A DNA stretch of 8,606 bases from Sedimenticola sp. (lineage in GTDB: Bacteria > Pseudomonadota > Gammaproteobacteria > Chromatiales > Chromatiaceae), in the NCBI GenBank assembly GCA_030590525.1, contig JAUUYI010000070.1, positions 1-8,606 on the forward strand. The letters run 5' to 3'. The notes beneath the pieces are model-generated. The model was not told the DNA's origin and searched no databases. It saw nothing but the letters and a program-made list of their open reading frames with translations. Below, piece after piece: positions 1 to 6,073 of this stretch; the stretch's first letter is position 1, and each line of letters begins with the position of its first letter. Both the position numbers and the translations under genes were made by a program.

Positions 1-1973
1 ATGGCTGCCTGGTTGCCAAGATGGCCCAGCGCACCGGCGCAGGCAATCCGTAGATCCTGGTCGCCAACCGCCAGTTGGGTGATCAGGGTGCCTAACGCAT
101 TCATCAGTCCGGCGTGCTTCCGGCTGCGGCTGGCGATGCTGCCAATGGCCTCCGCTGCTTCGCGCCGCAACACTTCGTCATCGTCGTTGAGTACCTGGAT
201 CAGCGCCTCGACCGCCTCGGGACGGTCGCTGCCGGCCAGTATTCGGGCGCCGAGCCGGCGCACGTCCTGCCGGGTGTCTATGCGGCGGTTGCTGCGTATG
301 CGTCGCATCAGCTCCCTGTTTTCCTCAACCACCTCCAGGTATTCGAGGGTCTCGGCATCGTGTTCTGGCGTCTCCGGGGCTGACTCCTGCTGCAGCATCG
401 TCTCTACGTTGTCCAGGGCGATGGCCTCCAGCGTGGATGTTGCATCCTTTACCTGACCTTTCTGGACGATGGTGGTCGGGGTATCCGGCAGGGTGACTTC
501 ACCTTCCGTTGCTGCGGCGCCACTCTCGGGTGTGGCGGTTTCAGGTGGGGTCTGCTGCAGTAGATCACGGCCCGTCCGCCGGGTGAGCTGTATCGCTTCC
601 TCTGCGTCTGTAACGGGCGGGGCCTCCGCCACCGATTCAGCGGCTGCCACCTCGCTGATCTCTATCTGGCCGTTGGTCGCGGCAATGACGATTTCCAGCG
701 GGGTTCGTTTCCCATCCCCGTCGTCCGTCTCCAGCGTGCCGGCCTGGTCTGATTCCGCCAGCATCATGAGTGCGGAGAGGGTGGCCAGTCTGACCGCCTG
801 TTCAGAATCGGTAACCGTCTGGCTCAGGGTGTCCAGCACCTCCCCGTCGACCCGGCCCAGCCTGCCGATACTCAAGGCAGCCTCCCGACGCACCATCGGG
901 TGGCCACTACGGTTACTGAGAATGGGCAGCAGGTCGGCCACTACTTCCGGGTTTCCGTTGTGGCCGAGCAGGATGCCGGCAGCGGTGGCAGTCTCTGCGT
1001 GAGGGTCGTTGAGGTTGCCCCTGACCTTTTCCAGCATCTCATCCGAGAGGGGAGAGGCGGCAACCGTGGCGGTCAGAGTACTCAGCAGGGTGGCCCGAAC
1101 CTGGCTGTCCGGGTCATCGATCAGCGAGAGAAGTTCCTGCTGCAGCCCGTTGCCGGGGGCAGACTCGCCGGTCAGTCGGACTACCGCCTTGAGAGACGCG
1201 CTCCGAACCTCGGGATCCGGGTCACGCAGCAGCAGTATGAGTGCATGCAGGTAGCGGGTAGCACCTTGTTTCCCAAGGGCGGCAACAGCCTCGGCGCGCA
1301 CATCGGGTGCCGGATCCTGCAGTGCCCGCCCCAGGCTCCTTTCCACTGCCTCGTTACCTCCGGCAACGGTAGCCAGTGCCCGAGCCGCACGGCGGCGATG
1401 CTGGGCCAGGAGTTCCTGGTTTTTGAGTCGCTCGATCAGAAACTCGACTCCCCCTTTCGGGATGCGGGCCAGGGCGTTGACGATCTCGCTCTCTATATCC
1501 TGCTGGGCTTCATCCTCCAGAATGGTGACCAGGGGAGACACCGCCGACTCGTCACCAAATCGGCCCAGGGCGTTGACCGCCTCCCGCTGGACGTCCCACC
1601 AGGTGTCCCAGTCGTCGCTCCACTCCATCTCCGGGGGACGTTCCAGGGCCACTCTCTGCAGTGCTGCGGCCGCTTCGCTACCGCCTATCCTGCCCAGCGC
1701 CCCGGCGATGGCAGTGCAGATCTCACCACTGGACTCGTGCTCCAGGGATTCCACCAGTGCGGGAATGGCCTCGGGTGCACCGATGTGGCCCAGGGCCTCC
1801 GCCGCATCGATACACACGTCGATATCTTCATCCCGCAGGCGCTCGGTCAGCGGGTCAACCGCTCGGGTGTCTTCGGCAACGCCGAGGGCGCGTGCCGCGT
1901 AGCAGCGGTCGGCCTCGTCACCTGTCTGCAGCAGTTGGCAAAGGGCATCGATAATAGGTGACGGTGAAGGCAT
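1..1973 (-). CDS. HEAT-repeat protein (C-terminus beyond window)
   Basis: The minus strand is open from an ATG at 1973-1971 to the window edge: 657 codons with no stop, GC-rich third positions, and the C-terminus missing. The protein is built of roughly 30-residue helical repeats of the HEAT / PBS-lyase type. Recurrent signatures are 'AARALG' (26-31), 'AAEALGHIG' (57-65), 'AVNALGRFG' (132-140), 'EAVAALGKQG' (228-237), 'EAALSIGRLG' (364-373) and 'EAAEAIGSI' (605-613). A first array covers about 1-410. An acidic, Pro/Thr-rich linker spans about 411-540, a charged helix about 540-565, and a second array runs from about 567 to the edge. A Trp-rich insert (W118, W122, W125, W126) interrupts the first array. 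No signal peptide or membrane helix is seen, so it is probably cytoplasmic. Such arrays usually act as protein-binding scaffolds; the partner is unknown. The start has only a weak ribosome-binding site. The gene is divergent from the oxidase operon, so a shared role is only a guess. Confidence 0.85.
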   Translation of the reverse strand, partial: MPSPSPIIDALCQLLQTGDEADRCYAARALGVAEDTRAVDPLTERLRDEDIDVCIDAAEALGHIGAPEAIPALVESLEHESSGEICTAIAGALGRIGGSEAAAALQRVALERPPEMEWSDDWDTWWDVQREAVNALGRFGDESAVSPLVTILEDEAQQDIESEIVNALARIPKGGVEFLIERLKNQELLAQHRRRAARALATVAGGNEAVERSLGRALQDPAPDVRAEAVAALGKQGATRYLHALILLLRDPDPEVRSASLKAVVRLTGESAPGNGLQQELLSLIDDPDSQVRATLLSTLTATVAASPLSDEMLEKVRGNLNDPHAETATAAGILLGHNGNPEVVADLLPILSNRSGHPMVRREAALSIGRLGRVDGEVLDTLSQTVTDSEQAVRLATLSALMMLAESDQAGTLETDDGDGKRTPLEIVIAATNGQIEISEVAAAESVAEAPPVTDAEEAIQLTRRTGRDLLQQTPPETATPESGAAATEGEVTLPDTPTTIVQKGQVKDATSTLEAIALDNVETMLQQESAPETPEHDAETLEYLEVVEENRELMRRIRSNRRIDTRQDVRRLGARILAGSDRPEAVEALIQVLNDDDEVLRREAAEAIGSIASRSRKHAGLMNALGTLITQLAVGDQDLRIACAGALGHLGNQAA

Positions 1974-2002
1974 GAAATCTTTATTCCAAATCGCTTAACT
2001 AA

Positions 2003-2111
2003 GAGGCTCTTGCAAAACGCCCCCTCTCCCCCCGGGAGAGGGTTTTTAATCACCCTCACCCTGGCCCTCTCCCTCAAAGGAGAGGGGATTTAAGAGTTTT
2101 GCAAGAGCCTC
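2003..2111. repeat. Palindromic intergenic repeat element, copy 1 (complete)
   Basis: The element is bounded by a perfect 16-bp inverted repeat: GAGGCTCTTGCAAAAC at 2003-2018 and its reverse complement at 2096-2111. Inside are two hairpins. One has a 9-bp stem, 2022-2030 with 2034-2042 and a CCC loop; the other has an 8-bp stem, 2065-2072 with 2079-2086. A second copy at 8512-8606 shares the left arm, the first hairpin and the block at 2044-2063. No coding capacity and no clear target-site duplication is seen. It resembles a REP/MITE-like palindromic element. It begins only 29 bp upstream of the HEAT-gene start, so that gene's promoter must lie within or beyond it. Confidence 0.85.
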
Positions 2112-2434
2112 ATGAAATTCAATAAAGGAGGCACTTTTTATGCCAGTCGCTGTATGTTTATTCCGTGGCCGCACCACGCCTGCATTGATTTAACAGGTCG
2201 AAAAGGCTCGGTATCCAGCCTGAAAACAATCAGTTATTGTCCTTCTGGCGACTGTTTCCAAGGTGCCGGAGCAGCATAGGACGACTGGGTTTCAGCACAC
2301 TGTATGATAGGATTTTAGGTGATTTCCCGCAATTAAACGAGCAGTATTATGGAACGAATTATTCAGTAGCCGCGCGTTCAGCGGGCTGATAGGAGGCTGT
2401 CGGATTTAACGCTAAGCGGCTGCAAATCCCTGGA

Positions 2435-2512
2435 GAGCGATCGAATCAGCTTATCGAATTCGTTAAATAGGCCCACTATTCGCCTCATTCGATAAGCTGA
2501 TTTGATTCGCTC
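2435..2512. repeat. Long imperfect inverted repeat (possible mobile-element remnant)
   Basis: Arms of about 24-25 nt, 2435-2458 and 2488-2512, are near-complementary. Both read as GAGCGA, then a variable few bases, then AATCAGCTTATCGAA when the right arm is reverse-complemented. The loop is about 29 nt and holds a smaller AATAG/CTATT stem. There is no T-run after it, so it does not look like an intrinsic terminator. A minus-strand frame crosses it (2671-2378) but matches no family I recognise. It may be a decayed insertion-sequence end, a MITE, or a structured RNA; the sequence alone does not decide. Confidence 0.5.
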
Positions 2513-2835
2513 CCAGTGATTTTCGCTACGATCAGTCAAACCCGATAGCCTTCTAGGGTGTGGTGCGGTTTGGCCGGTGGTCGATTCGTTAAGCGCCTGG
2601 TTAAATCTGTCGCGAGGCCCTGTCACTGTTCTCCGTGTGGAGCGTGGGAGCCGGGAGAGTCGGTACAGCACACTGGAACCGGTCCGGGCCCTTGAATAAA
2701 TCTAAACATTCCTGCTTCTCATGGTTGAATGCTTCGTTCATAATCCAATGGCCTGAATGTGGTAATTAACTGGCCATGCGCGTGACTGGCAGGCGGTGGG
2801 CCGGGTCGGTGGCCCCTGAGCGATGGTGGCGAATC

Positions 2836-2874
2836 ATCCGTCTGTTCAACGGATTATCTTCAGTTGGCGATAAT
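2836..2874 (+). promoter_or_regulatory. Weak candidate promoter with overlapping dyad
   Basis: A GATAAT (2869-2874, five of six matches to the sigma70 -10 consensus) lies 18 nt after TTCAAC (2845-2850, only three of six matches to the -35). A 6-bp dyad, ATCCGT (2836-2841) with ACGGAT (2849-2854), overlaps the putative -35 and could be an operator. It sits about 120 nt upstream of the first operon start. The -35 is poor and such matches occur by chance, so this is tentative. Confidence 0.2.
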
Positions 2875-2992
2875 TGAGGGGGATGCCCGAGGGATGGGAT
2901 GTTGCTGCTGATATGGCTTATTGGCCCGGTATTTGCCTTTTTTCATCAGATTGCCAAATCGATTCGCCCGACAACCGGTTGGAGAGAGGTTT

Positions 2993-3142
2993 ATGACCGA
3001 GACACCCGAAGAGAAAGAGATAAAGCCAGCCGAATCCGGTGAGAGCAACTGGGGGCCCAAACTGTTTTTCGGGACCTTGGCGGCTGTCCTGGGTTTTTTC
3101 TATTGGCTGCTGATCTATTCCGGTGGCGTCACGGGTCACTAG
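2993..3142 (+). CDS. Small single-helix membrane protein, first gene of the oxidase operon
   Basis: A 49-residue protein starts at ATG 2993, preceded by GGAGAGAGG (2981-2989) at suitable spacing. A TTG start further upstream in the same frame (2921) lacks a ribosome-binding site. Residues 1-20 are acidic and polar (many Glu/Lys), followed by one hydrophobic helix at about 23-43 rich in Phe, Leu and Trp, and a short tail ending GGVTGH. It has no cysteine and no heme motif. I do not recognise a named family. Its stop codon (TAG, 3140-3142) overlaps the next gene's Shine-Dalgarno, which implies translational coupling. By position it is probably an accessory subunit that stabilises the bd-like protein, comparable in role (not in sequence) to CydX/CydS or CcoQ peptides of other oxidases; that role is inferred. 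Confidence 0.7.
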   Translation: MTETPEEKEIKPAESGESNWGPKLFFGTLAAVLGFFYWLLIYSGGVTGH

Positions 3143-3152
3143 GAGGGTAGTC

Positions 3153-3305
3153 ATGGGCGATGAGAAGCGTATGGGGCTTGCCGGGACGCTGATGGTGACG
3201 CTGGTCGTCTTCGCGGTGGTTCTGGCAGCATTCTATGGTCTGGATCATCTTATTATGAGTATCCAGGGATTACCGCTGAATATGGACCTGAGTCCTGCCG
3301 GCTGA
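3153..3305 (+). CDS. Small single-helix membrane protein, second gene of the oxidase operon
   Basis: A 50-residue protein starts at ATG 3153 with a strong AGGAGGG (3141-3147) 5 nt upstream. That site overlaps the stop of the preceding gene and rules out the longer in-frame start at 3123. A short charged N-terminus (MGDEKR) is followed by a hydrophobic helix at about 8-29 (Val/Ala/Leu-rich) and an amphipathic tail containing H32 and a Pro. By the positive-inside rule the N-terminus is cytoplasmic and the tail periplasmic. It has no heme or metal motif and no family I can name. It sits 21 nt before the oxidase-like gene and is very likely co-translated with it, so an accessory subunit of the same complex is the best guess. 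It does not resemble its 49-residue neighbour closely enough to call them duplicates. Confidence 0.7.
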   Translation: MGDEKRMGLAGTLMVTLVVFAVVLAAFYGLDHLIMSIQGLPLNMDLSPAG

Positions 3306-3326
3306 TGGGTGAAGGGGAATTCCAGC

Positions 3327-5246
3327 ATGAGCAATGACATGAGCGGGCGGATATCCTGGCCAGCCATTTTTTCGGGGCGGTTGTGGACCCTGCTGCTGGT
3401 AGTGATGCTAACCGTTGCCGGGGCCCAGACCGTCGCGCAGGCCGCTAGCCACGGAATGGGCAGTGCCGATTCGGCAGAGAAACGGATCGCTCCCGTTGGT
3501 CGGGTGCAGGTAGAAGGGCAGCCGCTCATCGAAGAAGCAGCTGCAGCGTCAGCGCCGGAGGCGCCGGAACCGCTGGCTGCCCCTCAGCCCCAGCGCAAAG
3601 ATTACCCGAACATCGGCGTCAGCAGCCGGGCGGTGGTCTGGATCGCAGCCCAGATGCACCTCTTCTTTGGTGCCCTGGTGCTGGCGGTACCCCTGTTCGT
3701 GCTGGTGATCGAGTTGACCGGTTTGGTTACCAAAGATGAGCGCTATGACGACATGGCGCACGAATTCATGAAGATCAGCCTGGTCGGCTTCTCCATCACC
3801 GCCATCTTCGGCGGGACCCTGGCCCTGGCCCTGTTCCTGCTCTACCCCGATTTCATGGGTTACATGATGCGCGTGTTCGGCGTCCAGTGGCTCTGGTATG
3901 CGGCCCTCTTCTTCGTCGAAAGCTTCTTTCTCTACACCTACTACTATGGCTGGAATGCCCTGCGTTACGGCAACAAAAAATGGGTGCATCTCACCCTGGG
4001 GCTGATGCTCAATGCGGCGGGTATGACCATTATGGTACTGGCCAACTCCTGGGCCACCTTCATGATGGCCCCCTCCGGGGTGAGTGAGACCGGTGTGGTG
4101 ACCGGTAGTATCTGGGAGATCATGAAGGGCCCGTTGTGGAACCCCATCAACCTGCACCGCTTCATCGCCAATATCGGTTTTGGCGGTGCCGTGGTGGGCG
4201 CCTATGCCGCGTTCAAGTTTCTCAGTACCCGGGACCCGAAACTGCGTGCCCACTACGACTGGATGGGTTATACCTCCAATTTCATCGCCATCCTCGCCTT
4301 CCTGCCGCTGCCATTCGCCGGCTACTGGCTGATGGCCGAGATCTACGCCTACTCCCAGCAGATGGGCATCACTGCCATGGGCGGTATCCTGGCCTGGCTG
4401 TTCATCGTTCAGGCGGTGCTGATCGGCACCATTCTGCTGGCGGGCAACTTCTACCTCTGGTCCGGGATGTCCCGCACCGAGGGTTCGGTGCGCTACCAGT
4501 GGATGATCAAGTACATCGCCGTCATCCTGGTGATCTGCTTCCTCACCTGGATGACGCCCCACACCCTGATCCTCTCGGCCAGGGAGATTTCCGTACTGGG
4601 GGGCAGTCATCACCACATTCTCGGTCCGCTGGGGATCATGCCGGCCAAGAACATCGCGGTGAACCTGATGCTGATAGTCACCTTCCTGTCGTTTCAGCTC
4701 TATCGCCGCTCAGACAAGGTGGCGGTGGTCCCCTGGGCATCGGCTGCCAACGCCTGCATGGTGGCTATCTATCTGGTGGCGATAGCCAATATCATCTTCG
4801 TCGGGGTCTATTACGGCTATTTCACCAACACCGTCTACAAGGTGGGGTCATCGGTAATCCAGGTGGCCTCCACCCTGGTGGTGATCATCTCCGGCCTGGT
4901 CATCGATGGCTTCCTGTACAAGGGTGCCAAACGTCTACCGTCCCACTGGGGGCAGGTCTCCGATCGTTCCCAGTACGCCCTGTTCGCTCTGCCGATCGCC
5001 TTCACCTGGCTGATGGGCCTGATGGGCTATGTGCGCTCCTCGGTGAAGACCCATTGGCATGTCTATACCGTGATGAAGGACAACTCACCCGATAATTTCA
5101 TTCCCACCATCGGCTATGCCGGCAACATGATCACCCTCGTGACCATACTGTTTCTCCTGTTCGTGCTGTTCATGTTCTGGATCGCCAATCTCAGTTCCAC
5201 CCGACAGACCCGACCGACGACTGCGGAAGGAGGCGCGGTGGCATGA
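3327..5246 (+). CDS. Cytochrome bd-superfamily oxidase subunit I-like protein lacking the quinol-binding loop
   Basis: A 639-residue polytopic protein. ATG 3327 is preferred (AAGGGG at 3312-3317) over GTG 3309, which has no ribosome-binding site. Residues 17-39 look like a signal peptide or anchor (AQA-A site), followed by an Ala/Pro/Glu linker to about 95 and then about 13 membrane helices. The CydA-like core includes 'QMHLFFG' with H111 (aligns with E. coli H19, high-spin heme ligand), 'FFVES' with E198 (aligns with E107) and 'NLHRF' with H277 (aligns with H186, heme b558 ligand). W190 sits where E. coli has E99. The region after H277 has no Q-loop: the GDESG-type start and the long K252/E257 loop are absent. 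'MTPH' (409-412) and a three-histidine run (428-430) are possible extra ligands. Four or five further helices follow to about 621. bd-superfamily proteins reduce O2 in the inner membrane; the absent quinol site and the adjacent cytochromes suggest cytochrome c as donor. Family assignment is strong, donor assignment inferred. Confidence 0.88.
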   Translation: MSNDMSGRISWPAIFSGRLWTLLLVVMLTVAGAQTVAQAASHGMGSADSAEKRIAPVGRVQVEGQPLIEEAAAASAPEAPEPLAAPQPQRKDYPNIGVSSRAVVWIAAQMHLFFGALVLAVPLFVLVIELTGLVTKDERYDDMAHEFMKISLVGFSITAIFGGTLALALFLLYPDFMGYMMRVFGVQWLWYAALFFVESFFLYTYYYGWNALRYGNKKWVHLTLGLMLNAAGMTIMVLANSWATFMMAPSGVSETGVVTGSIWEIMKGPLWNPINLHRFIANIGFGGAVVGAYAAFKFLSTRDPKLRAHYDWMGYTSNFIAILAFLPLPFAGYWLMAEIYAYSQQMGITAMGGILAWLFIVQAVLIGTILLAGNFYLWSGMSRTEGSVRYQWMIKYIAVILVICFLTWMTPHTLILSAREISVLGGSHHHILGPLGIMPAKNIAVNLMLIVTFLSFQLYRRSDKVAVVPWASAANACMVAIYLVAIANIIFVGVYYGYFTNTVYKVGSSVIQVASTLVVIISGLVIDGFLYKGAKRLPSHWGQVSDRSQYALFALPIAFTWLMGLMGYVRSSVKTHWHVYTVMKDNSPDNFIPTIGYAGNMITLVTILFLLFVLFMFWIANLSSTRQTRPTTAEGGAVA

Positions 5247-6073
5247 ACGTACTCGCCAAATCGATGATCTTCAGCGTCGGGCTGACCCTGGTGTTCACGC
5301 TCGTGGCCAATCTGCTGCCCCAGGTGGAGGGAGAGGCCCCGGTGGAGGAGGAGGTGGATCTGGGTTCACTGACCATGGACGATTTCGTGACCCTGGGTGA
5401 AAGCCTGTTCATGGGCAAAGGGACCTGCACCCTGTGCCACAAGCCAGCGCCACTGGGACGGGCGCCGGATATCCAGGGTGACAACATGGTGGAGGTGGCC
5501 AAAGAGCGTTTGGTCGATCCCCGTTACCAGGGCAAGGCGACCAGCCCGGAAGCGTATATCCGTGAGTCGATGGTGGACCCGAGCGCCTACGTAGTGGCCG
5601 GCTGGGGCAAGAAAGGGAGCAACGACAGCGAATCCCCCATGCCCCATGTGGACAAGCCGCCCACCGCACTATCCGGCCTGGAGATGGATGCCATTATCGC
5701 CTGGCTGGAGGCAAAGGACGGTAACGAGATCACCGTGGCACTGCCCACCATGGAGGCATCAGCCGAGGTGGCCGTGGTGGCACCTGCCGGTGGCGGGCTA
5801 CCCGCGCCGGCTGCTACCCCTGAAGAGGCAGTCACCAAATACGGCTGCCAGGCCTGTCACACCCTGCTTGGTTCCAGTGCCTCTCTGGGGCCTGCTCTGG
5901 ATGACGTGGGCGATCGACTCGAGCCGGAGCAGATACGTCAGAGCATCATAGCGCCGGATGCCGTGATCACCGAGGGTTATACCTCCGGCGTGATGCCGCA
6001 GGACTTTGCCGGGAAGATGACGGTGCAGGAGCTGGAGATGATCGTGAAGCTGTTGGCGGAGCAGAAACAATGA
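5243..6073 (+). CDS. Membrane-anchored diheme cytochrome c
   Basis: A 276-residue protein starting at ATG 5243, overlapping the oxidase-like gene's stop by ATGA, with AAGGAGG at 5227-5233. An N-terminal hydrophobic helix (about 7-25) serves as anchor or uncleaved signal, placing the rest in the periplasm. Two class I-type cytochrome c domains follow. The first has CTLCH (62-66), with M133 in 'SPMPH' as likely sixth ligand. The second has CQACH (202-206), with M251 in 'GVMPQ'. A low-complexity Ala/Pro/Val/Gly linker (about 170-193) separates them. Heme c is attached after export by the cytochrome c maturation machinery, which is not in this window. The likely job is to pass electrons from soluble donors, or from the triheme protein encoded next, to the bd-like subunit. 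The arrangement recalls electron-input subunits of cbb3 oxidases (CcoO/CcoP) but the partner here is not a heme-copper oxidase. Confidence 0.9.
   Translation: MNVLAKSMIFSVGLTLVFTLVANLLPQVEGEAPVEEEVDLGSLTMDDFVTLGESLFMGKGTCTLCHKPAPLGRAPDIQGDNMVEVAKERLVDPRYQGKATSPEAYIRESMVDPSAYVVAGWGKKGSNDSESPMPHVDKPPTALSGLEMDAIIAWLEAKDGNEITVALPTMEASAEVAVVAPAGGGLPAPAATPEEAVTKYGCQACHTLLGSSASLGPALDDVGDRLEPEQIRQSIIAPDAVITEGYTSGVMPQDFAGKMTVQELEMIVKLLAEQKQ

Larger units (their letters stand above)
2112..2992. other. Divergent intergenic region, no convincing gene
   Basis: About 880 bp separate repeat copy 1 from the first operon gene. Base composition looks clearly less GC-rich than the flanking genes, and no reading frame looks like a conserved protein. 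It contains an imperfect long hairpin (2435-2512) and a 17-codon ORF at 2140-2193 preceded by a strong Shine-Dalgarno-like AAAGGAGG (2124-2131). A short dyad with a weak promoter-like element lies near 2836-2874. The operon promoter should lie in its right half. I looked for an FNR-type TTGAT-N4-ATCAA site, as expected for many microaerobic oxidases, and saw no good match. Confidence 0.6.

Noticed and set aside
900..1961. 353-codon open frame on the plus strand
   Set aside because: It is antisense to the HEAT-repeat gene, whose minus-strand frame is open for all 657 visible codons and gives clear repeats; the plus frame gives no family-like protein.
1847..2077. Minus-strand frame (76 codons) covering repeat copy 1
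   Set aside because: It starts inside the repeat element and runs out of frame through the N-terminal end of the HEAT gene.
2112..2279. 55-codon plus-strand ORF starting at the edge of repeat copy 1
   Set aside because: No Shine-Dalgarno ahead of the start, no recognisable features, and it overlaps the better-initiated 17-codon ORF in another frame.
2378..2671. Minus-strand frame as an intact gene
   Set aside because: It is built over a long hairpin, has no ribosome-binding site I can see and no recognisable domain; retained only as a possible element relic.
2725..2744. TTGAAT and CATAAT as a sigma70 promoter
   Set aside because: Only 8 nt separate the two hexamers, far too short for a functional spacer.
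3549..4616. 355-codon minus-strand frame opposite the bd-like gene
   Set aside because: His/Gly/Gln-rich shadow of a strongly recognisable membrane protein; no domain and no ribosome-binding site.
3327..6073. cbb3-type (heme-copper) oxidase interpretation of the operon
   Set aside because: The diheme cytochrome and small peptides recall cbb3 operons, but the large subunit has the CydA-type motifs and not the six-histidine pattern of heme-copper subunit I.
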